DNA from: DATJHM01 sp035493895
GTDB lineage: Bacteria; Chloroflexota; Ktedonobacteria; Ktedonobacterales; Ktedonobacteraceae
NCBI GenBank assembly: GCA_035493895.1
Contig: DATJHM010000010.1
Span: forward strand, 1 to 34,800
DNA length: 34,800 nucleotides
Direction of reading: 5' to 3'
Below the pieces are notes generated by a model. The model saw only the letters and a program-made list of their open reading frames with translations, did no database searches and had not been told where the DNA came from. Both the position numbers and the translations under genes were made by a program. Below are positions 15,113 to 23,515 of this stretch, one piece after another (position 1 is the first letter of the stretch; each line of letters begins with the position of its first letter).

Positions 15113-15166
15113 TTGACATTGATTTTTTCATATGATAAATTTATGAAAAATCGGTGAAAATTTTCA
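15113..15166 (+). promoter_or_regulatory. Promoter of the galacturonate operon with two operator-like repeats
   Basis: TTGACA at 15113-15118 and TAAATT at 15136-15141 are 17 bp apart. ATTTTTTCAT (15122-15131) and ATGAAAAAT (15143-15151) form an inverted repeat that spans the -10 box. A perfect palindrome, TGAAAATTTTCA, follows at 15155-15166. Both share the TTTTCA/TGAAAA core of the LacI promoter repeat. A leader of about 120 nt separates them from the first gene. Confidence 0.68.
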
Positions 15167-15270
15167 TCACCGGCAAGGAGGGAACGGGCAGACATTTTCC
15201 GGGCAATCAACTCTTTTTCTTACCTGGTAATGAATCGTTCGCGTAGTACTCATCAAGGAAGAGGTACACA

Positions 15271-16473
15271 ATGTTCAGAACGAAAAAGCTCGCAAGGTAC
15301 CCGGTTTATTCTTTCCTATTTCTTTTTTTTGTAGTGTTTGTTGCCGCCTGTGGCTCGAGCGGTTCTGGTCCAACTACCAATCGCCCCATTGTCCTGCAAG
15401 TCGTTGATGCCGGTGGCTATTCAGCGCAGGTGCAGCCGATGCTGAATGCCTTTCAAAAAGCACATCCTGAACTGGTATCAAAAGTTGTCTATCCTGCACG
15501 CATTCAAGCCCCTCAGCTTCCTGGCAAATTGAAGGCCGAAGAAGACGCAAACAATATCCAGGATACGCTGATTATTAGCGGCTACGATGGCGTTTCCAGC
15601 GCGATTCAGCAAGGGCTGGTGGAACAGCTGACGCCCACCCATTCCGACAAATTCCCCAATCTTGATAGCAATTATCTGCCTGCCGCCAAAGCTTACACGG
15701 ATCTGGCAAACGGCTATGGCCTCGTTTTCACCTATACGCCGAGCGGTCCCGTTTTTGAGTATGACCCGGCGAAGGTGCCCAATCCCCCCACGACAATCGA
15801 AGAGCTCCAGACCTGGATTAAAGCGCATCCGGGACAATTCCTCTACGCTCGCCCATCCAATTCCGGGCCCGGACGCACGATGTTGATGGGTCTGCCCTAC
15901 TTGCTCGGGGACAAAGATCCGCAGGACCCGACCAAAGGCTGGGACAAGACGTGGTCGTTCCTGAAAACCGTCGGTTCAGGCATTGATTCGTATCCCACCC
16001 GCACTGGCGATACCATGTCTGCGCTGGCGAAGGGGCAGGTCTCGATTATTGCCAGCACGCTGGGCTGGGATATCAACCCGCGCTTCCTGCAACAGGTGCC
16101 CGCAGGCGACAAGACGTTCGTGCTGAAAAATACGACGTTCGTCGCTGATGCCGCGTTCATGATGATGCCCAAAAGACTGGATGCGTATCGCAAGAATATC
16201 GTGCTGGATGCGATGGCATGGATGCTCAAGCCAGATCAGCAAGCATTCAATTATGATTCTGGCTACTTCTATCCAGGCCCTGCCGTCAAGAATGTGCCGG
16301 TCTCGATGGCTCCCGCGAGCAGCCAGGAAATCATCAAGCAGTTTGGGCGACCAGAGTACAACACGCTGATCCAACAGATACCTATCAAACTACCTCTGGG
16401 CACGCAGCAGCTGGTGGATGCGTTCAGCAAATGGGATAGCGATGTTGGCAGCGGTAAATATAAAGCCTCTTGA
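15271..16473 (+). CDS. Extracellular solute-binding lipoprotein (ABC importer)
   Basis: The 400-residue product has a lipoprotein signal with the lipobox VAAC (Cys about residue 27), followed by a Ser/Gly linker. The mature part is a family 1 type solute-binding protein: LQVVDAGGYSAQVQPMLNAFQKAHPE at the start, a GYGLVFTYTPSGPVFEYDP segment and a C-terminal KWDSDVGSGKY. It resembles polyamine/iron/thiamine-type binding proteins more than maltose-type ones. An AAGGAAGAGG site precedes the ATG. It is the first gene of the operon that ends in uxaC and uxaE, so the ligand is probably D-galacturonate or a short oligomer. That assignment is by context only. Confidence 0.88.
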   Translation: MFRTKKLARYPVYSFLFLFFVVFVAACGSSGSGPTTNRPIVLQVVDAGGYSAQVQPMLNAFQKAHPELVSKVVYPARIQAPQLPGKLKAEEDANNIQDTLIISGYDGVSSAIQQGLVEQLTPTHSDKFPNLDSNYLPAAKAYTDLANGYGLVFTYTPSGPVFEYDPAKVPNPPTTIEELQTWIKAHPGQFLYARPSNSGPGRTMLMGLPYLLGDKDPQDPTKGWDKTWSFLKTVGSGIDSYPTRTGDTMSALAKGQVSIIASTLGWDINPRFLQQVPAGDKTFVLKNTTFVADAAFMMMPKRLDAYRKNIVLDAMAWMLKPDQQAFNYDSGYFYPGPAVKNVPVSMAPASSQEIIKQFGRPEYNTLIQQIPIKLPLGTQQLVDAFSKWDSDVGSGKYKAS

Positions 16474-16530
16474 CGTAAATGCGCGCATTCTCCTTCTACT
16501 AGCGTAAACGGTCCTTTCCTCGCCGGGCGT

Positions 16531-16600
16531 GTCATTTTGTTTGCGGGTTGCAATGATCAAGTAACTCTTGTCTTGCCCCTTGCAACCCAAACGGAATGAC
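16531..16600 (+). promoter_or_regulatory. Intercistronic imperfect hairpin between lipoprotein and ATPase genes
   Basis: The arm starting GTCATTTTGTTTG (16531-16553) pairs with the arm ending GGAATGAC (16580-16600), sharing GGGTTGCAA/TTGCAACCC and two short mismatched patches. Such stems after binding-protein genes often act as partial terminators or 3' stabilisers, giving more binding protein than transporter. Confidence 0.5.
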
Positions 16601-16644
16601 CCACCCTGGAAGGGACCATCGTACGATGACATGGGAATAGGACG

Positions 16645-17826
16645 ATGAAGAAATTTGAAAAACTGTCGATAAGGGGCATGGTACGCCGCTTTGGGGCAAC
16701 GACGGCTTTGCACGACTTCAATCTGGATATCGAGGGCGGCGAGTTTATCACGCTACTCGGGCCAAGTGGCTGTGGCAAGTCGACGGCACTCAACTGCCTG
16801 GCCGGGCTCCTGGAATTGAGCGCAGGTGAGATTTTACTCAATGGGGCTCCAATTCAGCACGTATCCGCAGAAAAGCGCGGCTTTGGCATGGTTTTCCAGA
16901 ATTATGCGCTCTTCCCCCATCTGAATGCATTTCGCAATGTGAGCTATGGCCTCGAGATCCGCCGTGTGCCTAAAGCCGAACGCGAACAACGCGTGCAACG
17001 CGCGCTCGATCTGGTCCATCTGCCCGATTTCGGCAAACGCTTCCCCGCGCAAATGAGCGGCGGCCAACAACAACGCCTGGCGATCGCGCGCACGATTGTC
17101 CTGGAGCCGAGCCTGCTCTTATTAGATGAGCCTCTCTCCAATCTGGACGCCAATCTGCGCAATGAGATGCGGATTGAGATCAAACGTCTACACAATGAGC
17201 TAGGCTTCACGACACTGTACGTCACGCACGACCAGTCCGAGGCGATGTCGCTCTCCGATCGCGTCGTGGTGATGCGCCTGGGTCGTATCGAGCAGATCGG
17301 CACACCACAGGAGATTTACAATCATCCTACCAGTCTGTTTGTGGCAAAGTTTATGGGCTATCTCAATCAGTTCTCGGTGACGATTCTGGGCAAAGAGGGC
17401 GATCTCTGGCAGGTGGAAATGTCCAATGGGGTCAAACTGCTCGCCCGCTCTACTGCTGCGGAGCGCACACACTGGCTGGCGGGGAAACGCGTGCTGGCCT
17501 GTTTGCGACCCGACGAGACGCGCGCCGATCCGTTGCCTGCGACCAATCAGCTACAAGGGCGCGTGCAGTTGATCGAGTACGTTGGGCGAGCCTACGAATC
17601 GCTGGTGCGCATGGAAGATGAAAGCGAAGTACAATTGCTGGTCCATAGCACACAGAAGCCGGAAGCGGATTCGCTGCTCGACTTTGGCGTCCAACCCGAG
17701 CATCTCCTGCTCTTCCCTGATCCTGAAGCAAACGATGATGGTCCCGATACACAAAACGATGACGCAGAAGGACCCCATGGGAACGAGGCCAGCATTGAGA
17801 GCACACCTATGAAAGCGGAGAGGTGA
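16645..17826 (+). CDS. ABC transporter ATP-binding protein (PotA/FbpC-like) with TOBE domain
   Basis: The 393-residue ATPase has Walker A GPSGCGKST (39-47), a Q-loop at about Gln85, the signature MSGGQQQR (137-144), Walker B LLLLDEP (about 157-163) and the switch His in YVTHDQSEAM (about His195). After residue 240 a TOBE-type regulatory domain follows. The last 35 residues are an acidic, low-complexity tail (PEANDDGPDTQNDDAEG) not typical of the family. It energises the two permeases encoded next. Single dedicated ATPases with two separate permeases are typical of the PotABC and FbpABC style. The ATG at 16645 has only a weak AGGA site. Confidence 0.92.
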   Translation: MKKFEKLSIRGMVRRFGATTALHDFNLDIEGGEFITLLGPSGCGKSTALNCLAGLLELSAGEILLNGAPIQHVSAEKRGFGMVFQNYALFPHLNAFRNVSYGLEIRRVPKAEREQRVQRALDLVHLPDFGKRFPAQMSGGQQQRLAIARTIVLEPSLLLLDEPLSNLDANLRNEMRIEIKRLHNELGFTTLYVTHDQSEAMSLSDRVVVMRLGRIEQIGTPQEIYNHPTSLFVAKFMGYLNQFSVTILGKEGDLWQVEMSNGVKLLARSTAAERTHWLAGKRVLACLRPDETRADPLPATNQLQGRVQLIEYVGRAYESLVRMEDESEVQLLVHSTQKPEADSLLDFGVQPEHLLLFPDPEANDDGPDTQNDDAEGPHGNEASIESTPMKAER

Positions 17827-17831
17827 GCACG

Positions 17832-18752
17832 ATGGCAGAGATAACGCACCTTGCGACAGAACCCAAAGCAGTCAGTAATAAAGTCGCGTTCAGAGTGGAT
17901 TACGCCTCTATTCTGCTTTCTCTCCCGGCTATCCTGCTTGTGCTGGGCCTGTTCTTTTATCCGTTGCTGTCCGGACTCGCTACCAGTTTGCGCCCGACTG
18001 AAAACGCTACGACGTTCAGCCTGACCAACTACATCCAGTTCTTCAGCACGCCCGATCAGGTGAACACAATCTGGACGACGTTTCAGGTTGCCTTGCCCGT
18101 TACGCTCTTCAGCGTGCTCGTGAGCGTTCCGCTCGCGTACTATATGCGGCGCGGCGTCAAATTCGAGCGCATATTGACGATCATCTTGATTCTTCCGATC
18201 ACGCTGGGGAACGTCATGGTCGCGCAATCGATGCTGGACTACTTTTCTCCGACCGGCTGGTTTAATCGCGTACTTCTCTTGTTCCATATCATCCCACAGC
18301 CCGTGACCATTCTCCATCACTGGCTGGCCGTTGAGATCGCGCTCTTCATTCAGGGCTTCCCTTTCACGTTTCTCTTGATCCTGGGCTATATGTCTGCCAT
18401 CAATCCTGATCTGGAGCGAGCCAGTCGCATGCTTGGCGCGAAGGCGAGCCAGACGTTCTGGCGCGTGGTGCTCCCCATCTCATTGCCGGGCATTGCAGTC
18501 GCGTTCTGCCTGAATTTCGTTGCCAATTTCAGTGTCTTCCCTTCAGCTAATCTGGTGGGTGAGCCCTCACACGAGACGCGGGTGCTGGCAATCGCGGCCT
18601 ATGAAACAGCATTTACCAGTTACAATATCCCCCTGGGCACGGCCATTGCCCTGCTCATGGGACTTATCGAGCTGGTGGTAATCGGGGTCGTGTTGTGGTT
18701 GCAGAGCAAAAGTGCGCGCGGGGCGACGATTAGCGGCGGCAAGGGGGTATAA
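17832..18752 (+). CDS. ABC transporter permease 1 (PotB-like)
   Basis: The 306-residue inner-membrane protein has about six helices. The EAA loop, which contacts the ATPase, is ASRMLGAKASQTFWRVVLPISLPG near residues 200-223. The ATG at 17832 was chosen because GGAGAGG (17817-17823) lies 8 bp before it; a GTG at 17823 overlapping the stop of the ATPase gene is possible but lacks a ribosome site of its own. The next permease starts 3 bp after the stop. Together they form the channel of the presumed hexuronate importer. Confidence 0.88.
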   Translation: MAEITHLATEPKAVSNKVAFRVDYASILLSLPAILLVLGLFFYPLLSGLATSLRPTENATTFSLTNYIQFFSTPDQVNTIWTTFQVALPVTLFSVLVSVPLAYYMRRGVKFERILTIILILPITLGNVMVAQSMLDYFSPTGWFNRVLLLFHIIPQPVTILHHWLAVEIALFIQGFPFTFLLILGYMSAINPDLERASRMLGAKASQTFWRVVLPISLPGIAVAFCLNFVANFSVFPSANLVGEPSHETRVLAIAAYETAFTSYNIPLGTAIALLMGLIELVVIGVVLWLQSKSARGATISGGKGV

Positions 18753-18755
18753 AAG

Positions 18756-19661
18756 ATGAAGAATGATGCGTTGCATGATGCGATCAGCGCCACGGCCAGT
18801 GAAGTGCTGACCCCTCATAAGCTTCAGCCACGCACAATGAAAAAGCGCAAAAACATCTGGGCCGCGCTCATTTTCTATGTCGCAATCGGCTTTTTCATCC
18901 TGAACCTGATCGGCATGGTGGGCACGGTCGTCCTTGACTCCCTGGGGCAGCAATGGTTTAATACCTGGCTTCCCAAAGGGCTCTTTACGACACAGTGGTA
19001 TGCATTTGAGTTTAGCGACCATGATATCGTCCAGCTTCTTTCGAATACGTTTATCGTGGCCATAGGTGCGACCGTTATCGCGCTGCTGATCGGCTTTCCC
19101 GCCGCTTATGTGCTGGCGAGGAAACAATTTCGCTATAAGGGCGTATTGATCACGTTTTATCTTCTGCCCATGCTGGTACCGCCACTTGCCTACGGTATAC
19201 CGCTGGCAACCGTGCTCTTGCGCTACCTGGGCGGTGAGCTACCAGGCGTGATCCTTGTAAATGTAATCCCCATCCTGCCTTTCGTGATTCTCATTCTCAT
19301 GCCTTTTATTGAACAGGTTGACACTTCAATGGAGGCTGCGAGTCACATGTTAGGCGCGAATCATATACAAACCTTTTTTCGGATTGTGGTACCACTCATT
19401 ATCCCCGGCTTGCTTACGGCGGGGATTCTCACGATTGTGCGCGTGATCGCGATGTTCGAACTGACCTATCTGGTGGCAAATGCGGACGCGGGGACGCTGG
19501 TGGTGACGCTGTACGGGGACGCCTTTGCCTCGGGGATGAGACCAGAGCAGGCCATTAATGCCATGGCGGTTGTCTATATGCTGACCACGATGGTACTGCT
19601 GATTATCGCGCTGACATTTGTCAAACCGACACAATTTGTGGTACGTCTGAAAGGGGAATAA
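18756..19661 (+). CDS. ABC transporter permease 2 (PotC-like)
   Basis: The 301-residue protein has a cytoplasmic N-terminal stretch of about 30 residues and then six predicted helices. The EAA loop reads ASHMLGANHIQTFFRIVVPLIIPG near residues 193-216. Family blocks include LLSNTFIVAIGATVIALLIGFPAAYVLAR and LPMLVPPLAYGIPLA. It follows permease 1 with 3 bp between stop and start, and uxaC begins 35 bp downstream with its own AAAGGAG site. The pair belongs to the binding-protein-dependent type found in spermidine, iron and thiamine importers. Confidence 0.88.
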   Translation: MKNDALHDAISATASEVLTPHKLQPRTMKKRKNIWAALIFYVAIGFFILNLIGMVGTVVLDSLGQQWFNTWLPKGLFTTQWYAFEFSDHDIVQLLSNTFIVAIGATVIALLIGFPAAYVLARKQFRYKGVLITFYLLPMLVPPLAYGIPLATVLLRYLGGELPGVILVNVIPILPFVILILMPFIEQVDTSMEAASHMLGANHIQTFFRIVVPLIIPGLLTAGILTIVRVIAMFELTYLVANADAGTLVVTLYGDAFASGMRPEQAINAMAVVYMLTTMVLLIIALTFVKPTQFVVRLKGE

Positions 19662-19696
19662 TCTCTGATATCACTCAGTACAAAGGAGAACATGAG

Positions 19697-21124
19697 ATGA
19701 CCTATCACCAAACCATTGACGAGCGTTTTTTTTCACCGGAGCCATCACAGCGACGTATGGCTCATGAGCTCTACTCACGCGTGAAAAGCTTGCCGCTGAT
19801 CTGTCCTCACGGGCATGTCGATCCACAGATGCTGGCTGCCTCTACCTACGATTGGGGGACGCCTGTGGATCTACTGCTCATCCCGGACCACTATATTTTT
19901 CGCATGCTCTATTCTCACGGCATTCCCATGGAGGATCTGGGCATACGGCGCAAAGATGGCGCTCCGATCGAGCAGGATCATCGCAAGATCTGGCAAACGC
20001 TGTGCGACCACTGGTATCTCTTCCGCGGAACACCATCGAGTATCTGGCTACGCGATGAGTTGCGCGATATCTTCGGGATTGAAGAAAAGATGACGTCGGC
20101 GAACGCGCAGACCATCTACGATGCGATCGATGCACAGTTGCATGATCCGCAGTTTCAGCCCCGCCAGTTGTTTGCGCGCTTCAATATCGAGATCCTGGCA
20201 ACCACTGATGCCGCGACCTCGACGCTGGACGCTCATCAGCGTATTCGCGCCATGGACCAGTTGTTGCGCGTGGTACCGACGTTCCGTCCGGACGCCATTA
20301 TCAATACGCAGGGCGCTCAATTCGTGGAAAATATCCATCTGTTGAGCGACGTATCAGGGGTGACGGTGACTGATTATGCCTCGTATATCACAGCCATCGA
20401 GCAGCGGCGTCAGTTCTTCAAGACGATGGGGGCAACCGCCACCGATCACGCTGCACCCACGGCGTATACTGGTCGCCTGAGTGAGCGCGAGGCCGATGCG
20501 ATTCTCCAGCGCGCATTGCGTGGAGATGTCAGTAGCGAGGACGCCACACGTTTCACCGGGCACATGCTGATTGAGATGGCACGTATGAGCACCGAGGATG
20601 GACTGGTGATGCAGTTGCATATCGGCAGCTATCGCAACCATAATGATCTCATTATGGAGCGGTTCGGTCCGGACATGGGTGCCGATATTCCACAGGCCAG
20701 CGAATTCACGCGCAATCTGAAGCCGCTGCTCGATCTTTTCGGCAACAATCGCGAACTGACCATCATCCTGTTCATGCTGGATGAGACCAATAACAGCCGT
20801 GAACTGGCTCCGCTGGTCGGACACTATCCAGCCCTGCGCCTGGGTCCGCCCTGGTGGTTCTTTGATAGCTGGCAGGGTATCCGCCGCTACTTTGACAATG
20901 TGATGGAGACGGCGGGCGTGTATAACACGGCTGGCTTCAACGACGATACACGCGCATATCCATCCATTCCCGCGCGCCATGATCTGTGGCGGCGTGCCAG
21001 TGCTGACTGGCTGGCTGAACAGGTCTTGCGCGGTTTCATTGATGAAGAGGATGCGCACGAGATGATTACTGATATGTCCTACAAACTGGCAAAGCGCACC
21101 TATAAATTGGAGACACAAGCATGA
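19697..21124 (+). CDS. uxaC: Uronate isomerase
   Basis: The 475-residue product is UxaC, an amidohydrolase-fold enzyme that interconverts D-galacturonate with D-tagaturonate and D-glucuronate with D-fructuronate in the cytoplasm. The metal-binding HxH is in CPHGHVDP (His38, His40). Further family blocks are WLRDELRDIFGI, FARFNIEILATTDAA, MQLHIGSYRNHN and RLGPPWWFFDSWQGIRRYFDNVMETAGVYNTAGFNDDTRAY, with RHDLWRR near the end. Length is normal. The stop overlaps the ATG of uxaE (ATGA), so the two are translationally coupled. It lies at the end of an importer operon led by a LacI gene, giving uptake and first catabolic step in one unit. Confidence 0.95.
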   Translation: MTYHQTIDERFFSPEPSQRRMAHELYSRVKSLPLICPHGHVDPQMLAASTYDWGTPVDLLLIPDHYIFRMLYSHGIPMEDLGIRRKDGAPIEQDHRKIWQTLCDHWYLFRGTPSSIWLRDELRDIFGIEEKMTSANAQTIYDAIDAQLHDPQFQPRQLFARFNIEILATTDAATSTLDAHQRIRAMDQLLRVVPTFRPDAIINTQGAQFVENIHLLSDVSGVTVTDYASYITAIEQRRQFFKTMGATATDHAAPTAYTGRLSEREADAILQRALRGDVSSEDATRFTGHMLIEMARMSTEDGLVMQLHIGSYRNHNDLIMERFGPDMGADIPQASEFTRNLKPLLDLFGNNRELTIILFMLDETNNSRELAPLVGHYPALRLGPPWWFFDSWQGIRRYFDNVMETAGVYNTAGFNDDTRAYPSIPARHDLWRRASADWLAEQVLRGFIDEEDAHEMITDMSYKLAKRTYKLETQA

Positions 21125-22563
21125 CACACAATTTGAATCTTCCCGTGATTGAGGAATCAGTCACAGAACTTGATGGCACAACGTACGCACTGATCACCAC
21201 TGCTCTTCCCGGTGAATATCAGCTGGCAATAGCAGGCTCTAGTACGGGTTTCGTGGGCGAGCAACAAGGCGATGTCCTGCTCTGTCCACTCTCAGCCGAG
21301 AACGCCCGCGCGCTGCGTCAGCGTCTGCCCTGGTTGCAGCCAACCGCATTGGGATTGCAAACGTCCGCCGGATTTGGGGATCGGCTGGGCATTGCCACGC
21401 CGGGACATGTGCAGGCAGTGCGCGGAACCGGCGTAGCGCCCATCTTCGCGCAACAGTCGGTACGCGAGAATGCACGCACAGGTCGTACGCCTCAGCAAGT
21501 GCTCGATGATGCAATGTGGGGCGCGTTCCAGGCGGGCTGGAAAGAAGCATGCGGCGCTGATGCAGACCATTTGAAGACGCTGGCAGATATCGAGCCATTT
21601 GTGCGCGCAGGCTATAGCTTCTATACGGTCGATCCCGGTGACTACGTCGATGATAGCGCTGAGGAGGCCGATGATGCGGCTCTGCAAAGCAAAGTCGAGG
21701 CGCTCCCCTGGCACGATCTCGGCGCGTCATGGCAGGAGACGCAGACTCGCTACCTCAAACGCTTCGATCTCGATACCTTCTCGCTGGCCTTCGACGAGCA
21801 TACCCTGCGCAAAGCGCTCGCCAAGTACGGCGCGGCCGTGGCCCACATGGTACGCATGACGCGGCGTGTGCAGGAATTGTCCGCCGGGCAGCCATTTGAA
21901 ATGGAGATCTCGGTCGACGAGACCGGCACGACCACGGCCCTGCTTGAGCATTTCTATATCGCCTCAGAACTCAAACGTCTTAACGTTCCGTTTATCAGTC
22001 TCGCACCGCGTTTTGTGGGACGTTTTGAGAAAGGCGTGGGCTATATTGGCGATGTGGAAGAGCTGGATAAAAATATTGCCGGACATGCCAGTATTATGCG
22101 TTACTTTGATAATAGCTATAAGCTCAGCCTGCACACTGGCTCCGACAAGTTTACGGTCTACCCAATTGCGATGCAGCATACCGGCGGCCTGGTCCATCTC
22201 AAGACCGCAGGCACCAGTTACCTGGAAGCATTGCGCCTGATTGCTTCGATTGATACGCCATTCTTCCGCGAGATCCTGGATTTCGACCGTGATCACTACG
22301 AGACCGATCGCAAAACGTACCATGTGTCGGCGACCCTGGAGAAGGTACCCACTGCTGCGGCATTAAAGGATGAACAATTGCCTGATCTGCTCAACCAGTT
22401 TGACGCACGCCAGGTATTACACGTCACATTTGGCTCTGTACTCGACACCTACGGCGCTCGCCTGCAACACGTATTGCGTGAGCATCTGGCAGAGTATCAG
22501 GCCTATATCAAACGCCATTTCACAACCCATCTTGCGCCCTTCGCGCAAAAACACGAGCAGTAA
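21121..22563 (+). CDS. uxaE: Tagaturonate epimerase (UxaE family)
   Basis: The 480-residue protein matches the UxaE family, first described in Thermotoga, which epimerises D-tagaturonate to D-fructuronate and so replaces the reductive UxaB route for galacturonate. Segments typical of the family include MEISVDETGTTTALLEHFYI, ELKRLNVPFISLAPRFVGRFEKGVGYIGD, KLSLHTGSDKFTVYPIA and HLKTAGTSYLEALR. Its ATG overlaps the uxaC stop. With UxaC it brings galacturonate to fructuronate; the following enzymes (UxuB, UxuA, KdgK, KdgA) are not in this window. A perfect hairpin follows at 22591-22635. Confidence 0.9.
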   Translation: MTHNLNLPVIEESVTELDGTTYALITTALPGEYQLAIAGSSTGFVGEQQGDVLLCPLSAENARALRQRLPWLQPTALGLQTSAGFGDRLGIATPGHVQAVRGTGVAPIFAQQSVRENARTGRTPQQVLDDAMWGAFQAGWKEACGADADHLKTLADIEPFVRAGYSFYTVDPGDYVDDSAEEADDAALQSKVEALPWHDLGASWQETQTRYLKRFDLDTFSLAFDEHTLRKALAKYGAAVAHMVRMTRRVQELSAGQPFEMEISVDETGTTTALLEHFYIASELKRLNVPFISLAPRFVGRFEKGVGYIGDVEELDKNIAGHASIMRYFDNSYKLSLHTGSDKFTVYPIAMQHTGGLVHLKTAGTSYLEALRLIASIDTPFFREILDFDRDHYETDRKTYHVSATLEKVPTAAALKDEQLPDLLNQFDARQVLHVTFGSVLDTYGARLQHVLREHLAEYQAYIKRHFTTHLAPFAQKHEQ

Positions 22564-22590
22564 GCTCACCATCTGCAATAAACCAACCAG

Positions 22591-22635
22591 AGAGAGAAGG
22601 GGCCGATTGCGAAACACAATCGGCCCCTTCTCTCT
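22591..22635 (+). terminator. Terminator hairpin of the galacturonate operon
   Basis: AGAGAGAAGGGGCCGATTG (22591-22609) pairs perfectly with CAATCGGCCCCTTCTCTCT (22617-22635) around a 7-nt loop, 28 bp after the uxaE stop. The stem is long and GC-rich, although only a short T-poor tail follows. Confidence 0.8.
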
Positions 22636-23080
22636 TGCATGGCCCCTTGAATTATTGAGCGTTTTGCGCACGTGATACTCGCCTGACGGCAATCTGCACA
22701 AATGACCAGGCTACGTTCTGAAAAAGACTGAAAATAATCGGCATTTTCTCAAAAAAATCTTAAATTTTTTCCTATTTTTCTCAAAAAAATCTTAAAAAAT
22801 CAGGAGCATTCATATGGAATGTACAAAAGCTTCTCACGGATTTATGACATATTAGCTCTATTCCAGATGGAAGGAAATTTCTATACTTGAAGTAAGGAAA
22901 GTAACAATTACTACATGCCGATGCTATACGGTCGACATTTCGTCCAGACATAATGGCATCACGGCGTATCCTCTTCATACGGCGAGAGCCGCGCTGGCAT
23001 CTCACGCCAGACCAATTTCCTTCCCTCTCGTTGTTCAGGAGACCCGTCATAATACCATATAAGGAAAGTGACAACATCGT
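22636..23080. other. AT-rich intergenic region with direct repeats and a duplicated leader
   Basis: Two things stand out in this 445-bp region. A 21-bp direct repeat beginning TTTTCTCAAAAAAATC occurs at 22744-22764 and 22776-22796. A 15-bp leader, TAAGGAAAGTRACAA, occurs at 22893-22907 and 23060-23074; each copy is followed 12 bp after AAGGAAAG by an ATG. The first ATG (22915) opens a 12-residue frame ending at 22953, the second starts the HNH-like gene. Base composition is clearly lower in GC than the flanking operons. Confidence 0.55.
22744..22796 (+). repeat. Pair of 21-bp direct repeats, AT-rich
   Basis: TTTTCTCAAAAAAATCTTAA is present at 22744 and again at 22776 with an 11-bp gap. No gene is affected; the function is unknown. 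Confidence 0.7.
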
Positions 23081-23515
23081 ATGACGCAGGCAGAGATACA
23101 TATTCTCTTTCGTGTTGCCCGGTGGATCAGTGCTGGTAACCGGCGGATCGTAGAGAAGATTCGTGAATTAGCAGAAACAGAAGAGAATTATATGATCATC
23201 ATGCGCGAACTCGATCGTGTAACAGGACAGGTCGTGGAGGCTCGTAAGATACGGGCACCAGCAACCCTGACGCTGACGGACTGGTTCGTGACACTGGAAG
23301 ACTTTCACTGGAAATGTGCGTATTGCCAGGCAAAACAGTTTCAGATCATGTGCCATGTCTTTCCCTTAGCCGAGAAAGGGACCACCTCTGCAAATTGCGT
23401 CCCCGCCTGTTATGCCTGTTGCCGCTATAAAAAGGCAGGCAATATACATGTGCAAGCTTATCTTGCGGAAAGAGAGAATAAACACGTAGAGAAGGAACCC
23501 GCTACCTCCTCATAA
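23081..23515 (+). CDS. HNH-like zinc-finger protein with degenerate motif
   Basis: The 144-residue protein has a helical N-terminal half and a C-terminal Cys-rich region: WKCAYCQ at about residues 85-91, MCHVFPLAEKGTTSANCVPACYACCRYKKA at about 101-130. The layout (CxxC, H-x-x-P, then N-x-V-P-A-C-x-x-C, K) is that of an HNH nuclease domain, in which the first catalytic His region is normally D/E-H and the second half C-x-x-C-N. Here Cys precedes His and Cys takes the place of the usual Asn, so catalysis is doubtful. Ribosome binding may use AAGGAAAG. No phage or restriction partner is adjacent. Confidence 0.68.
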   Translation: MTQAEIHILFRVARWISAGNRRIVEKIRELAETEENYMIIMRELDRVTGQVVEARKIRAPATLTLTDWFVTLEDFHWKCAYCQAKQFQIMCHVFPLAEKGTTSANCVPACYACCRYKKAGNIHVQAYLAERENKHVEKEPATSS

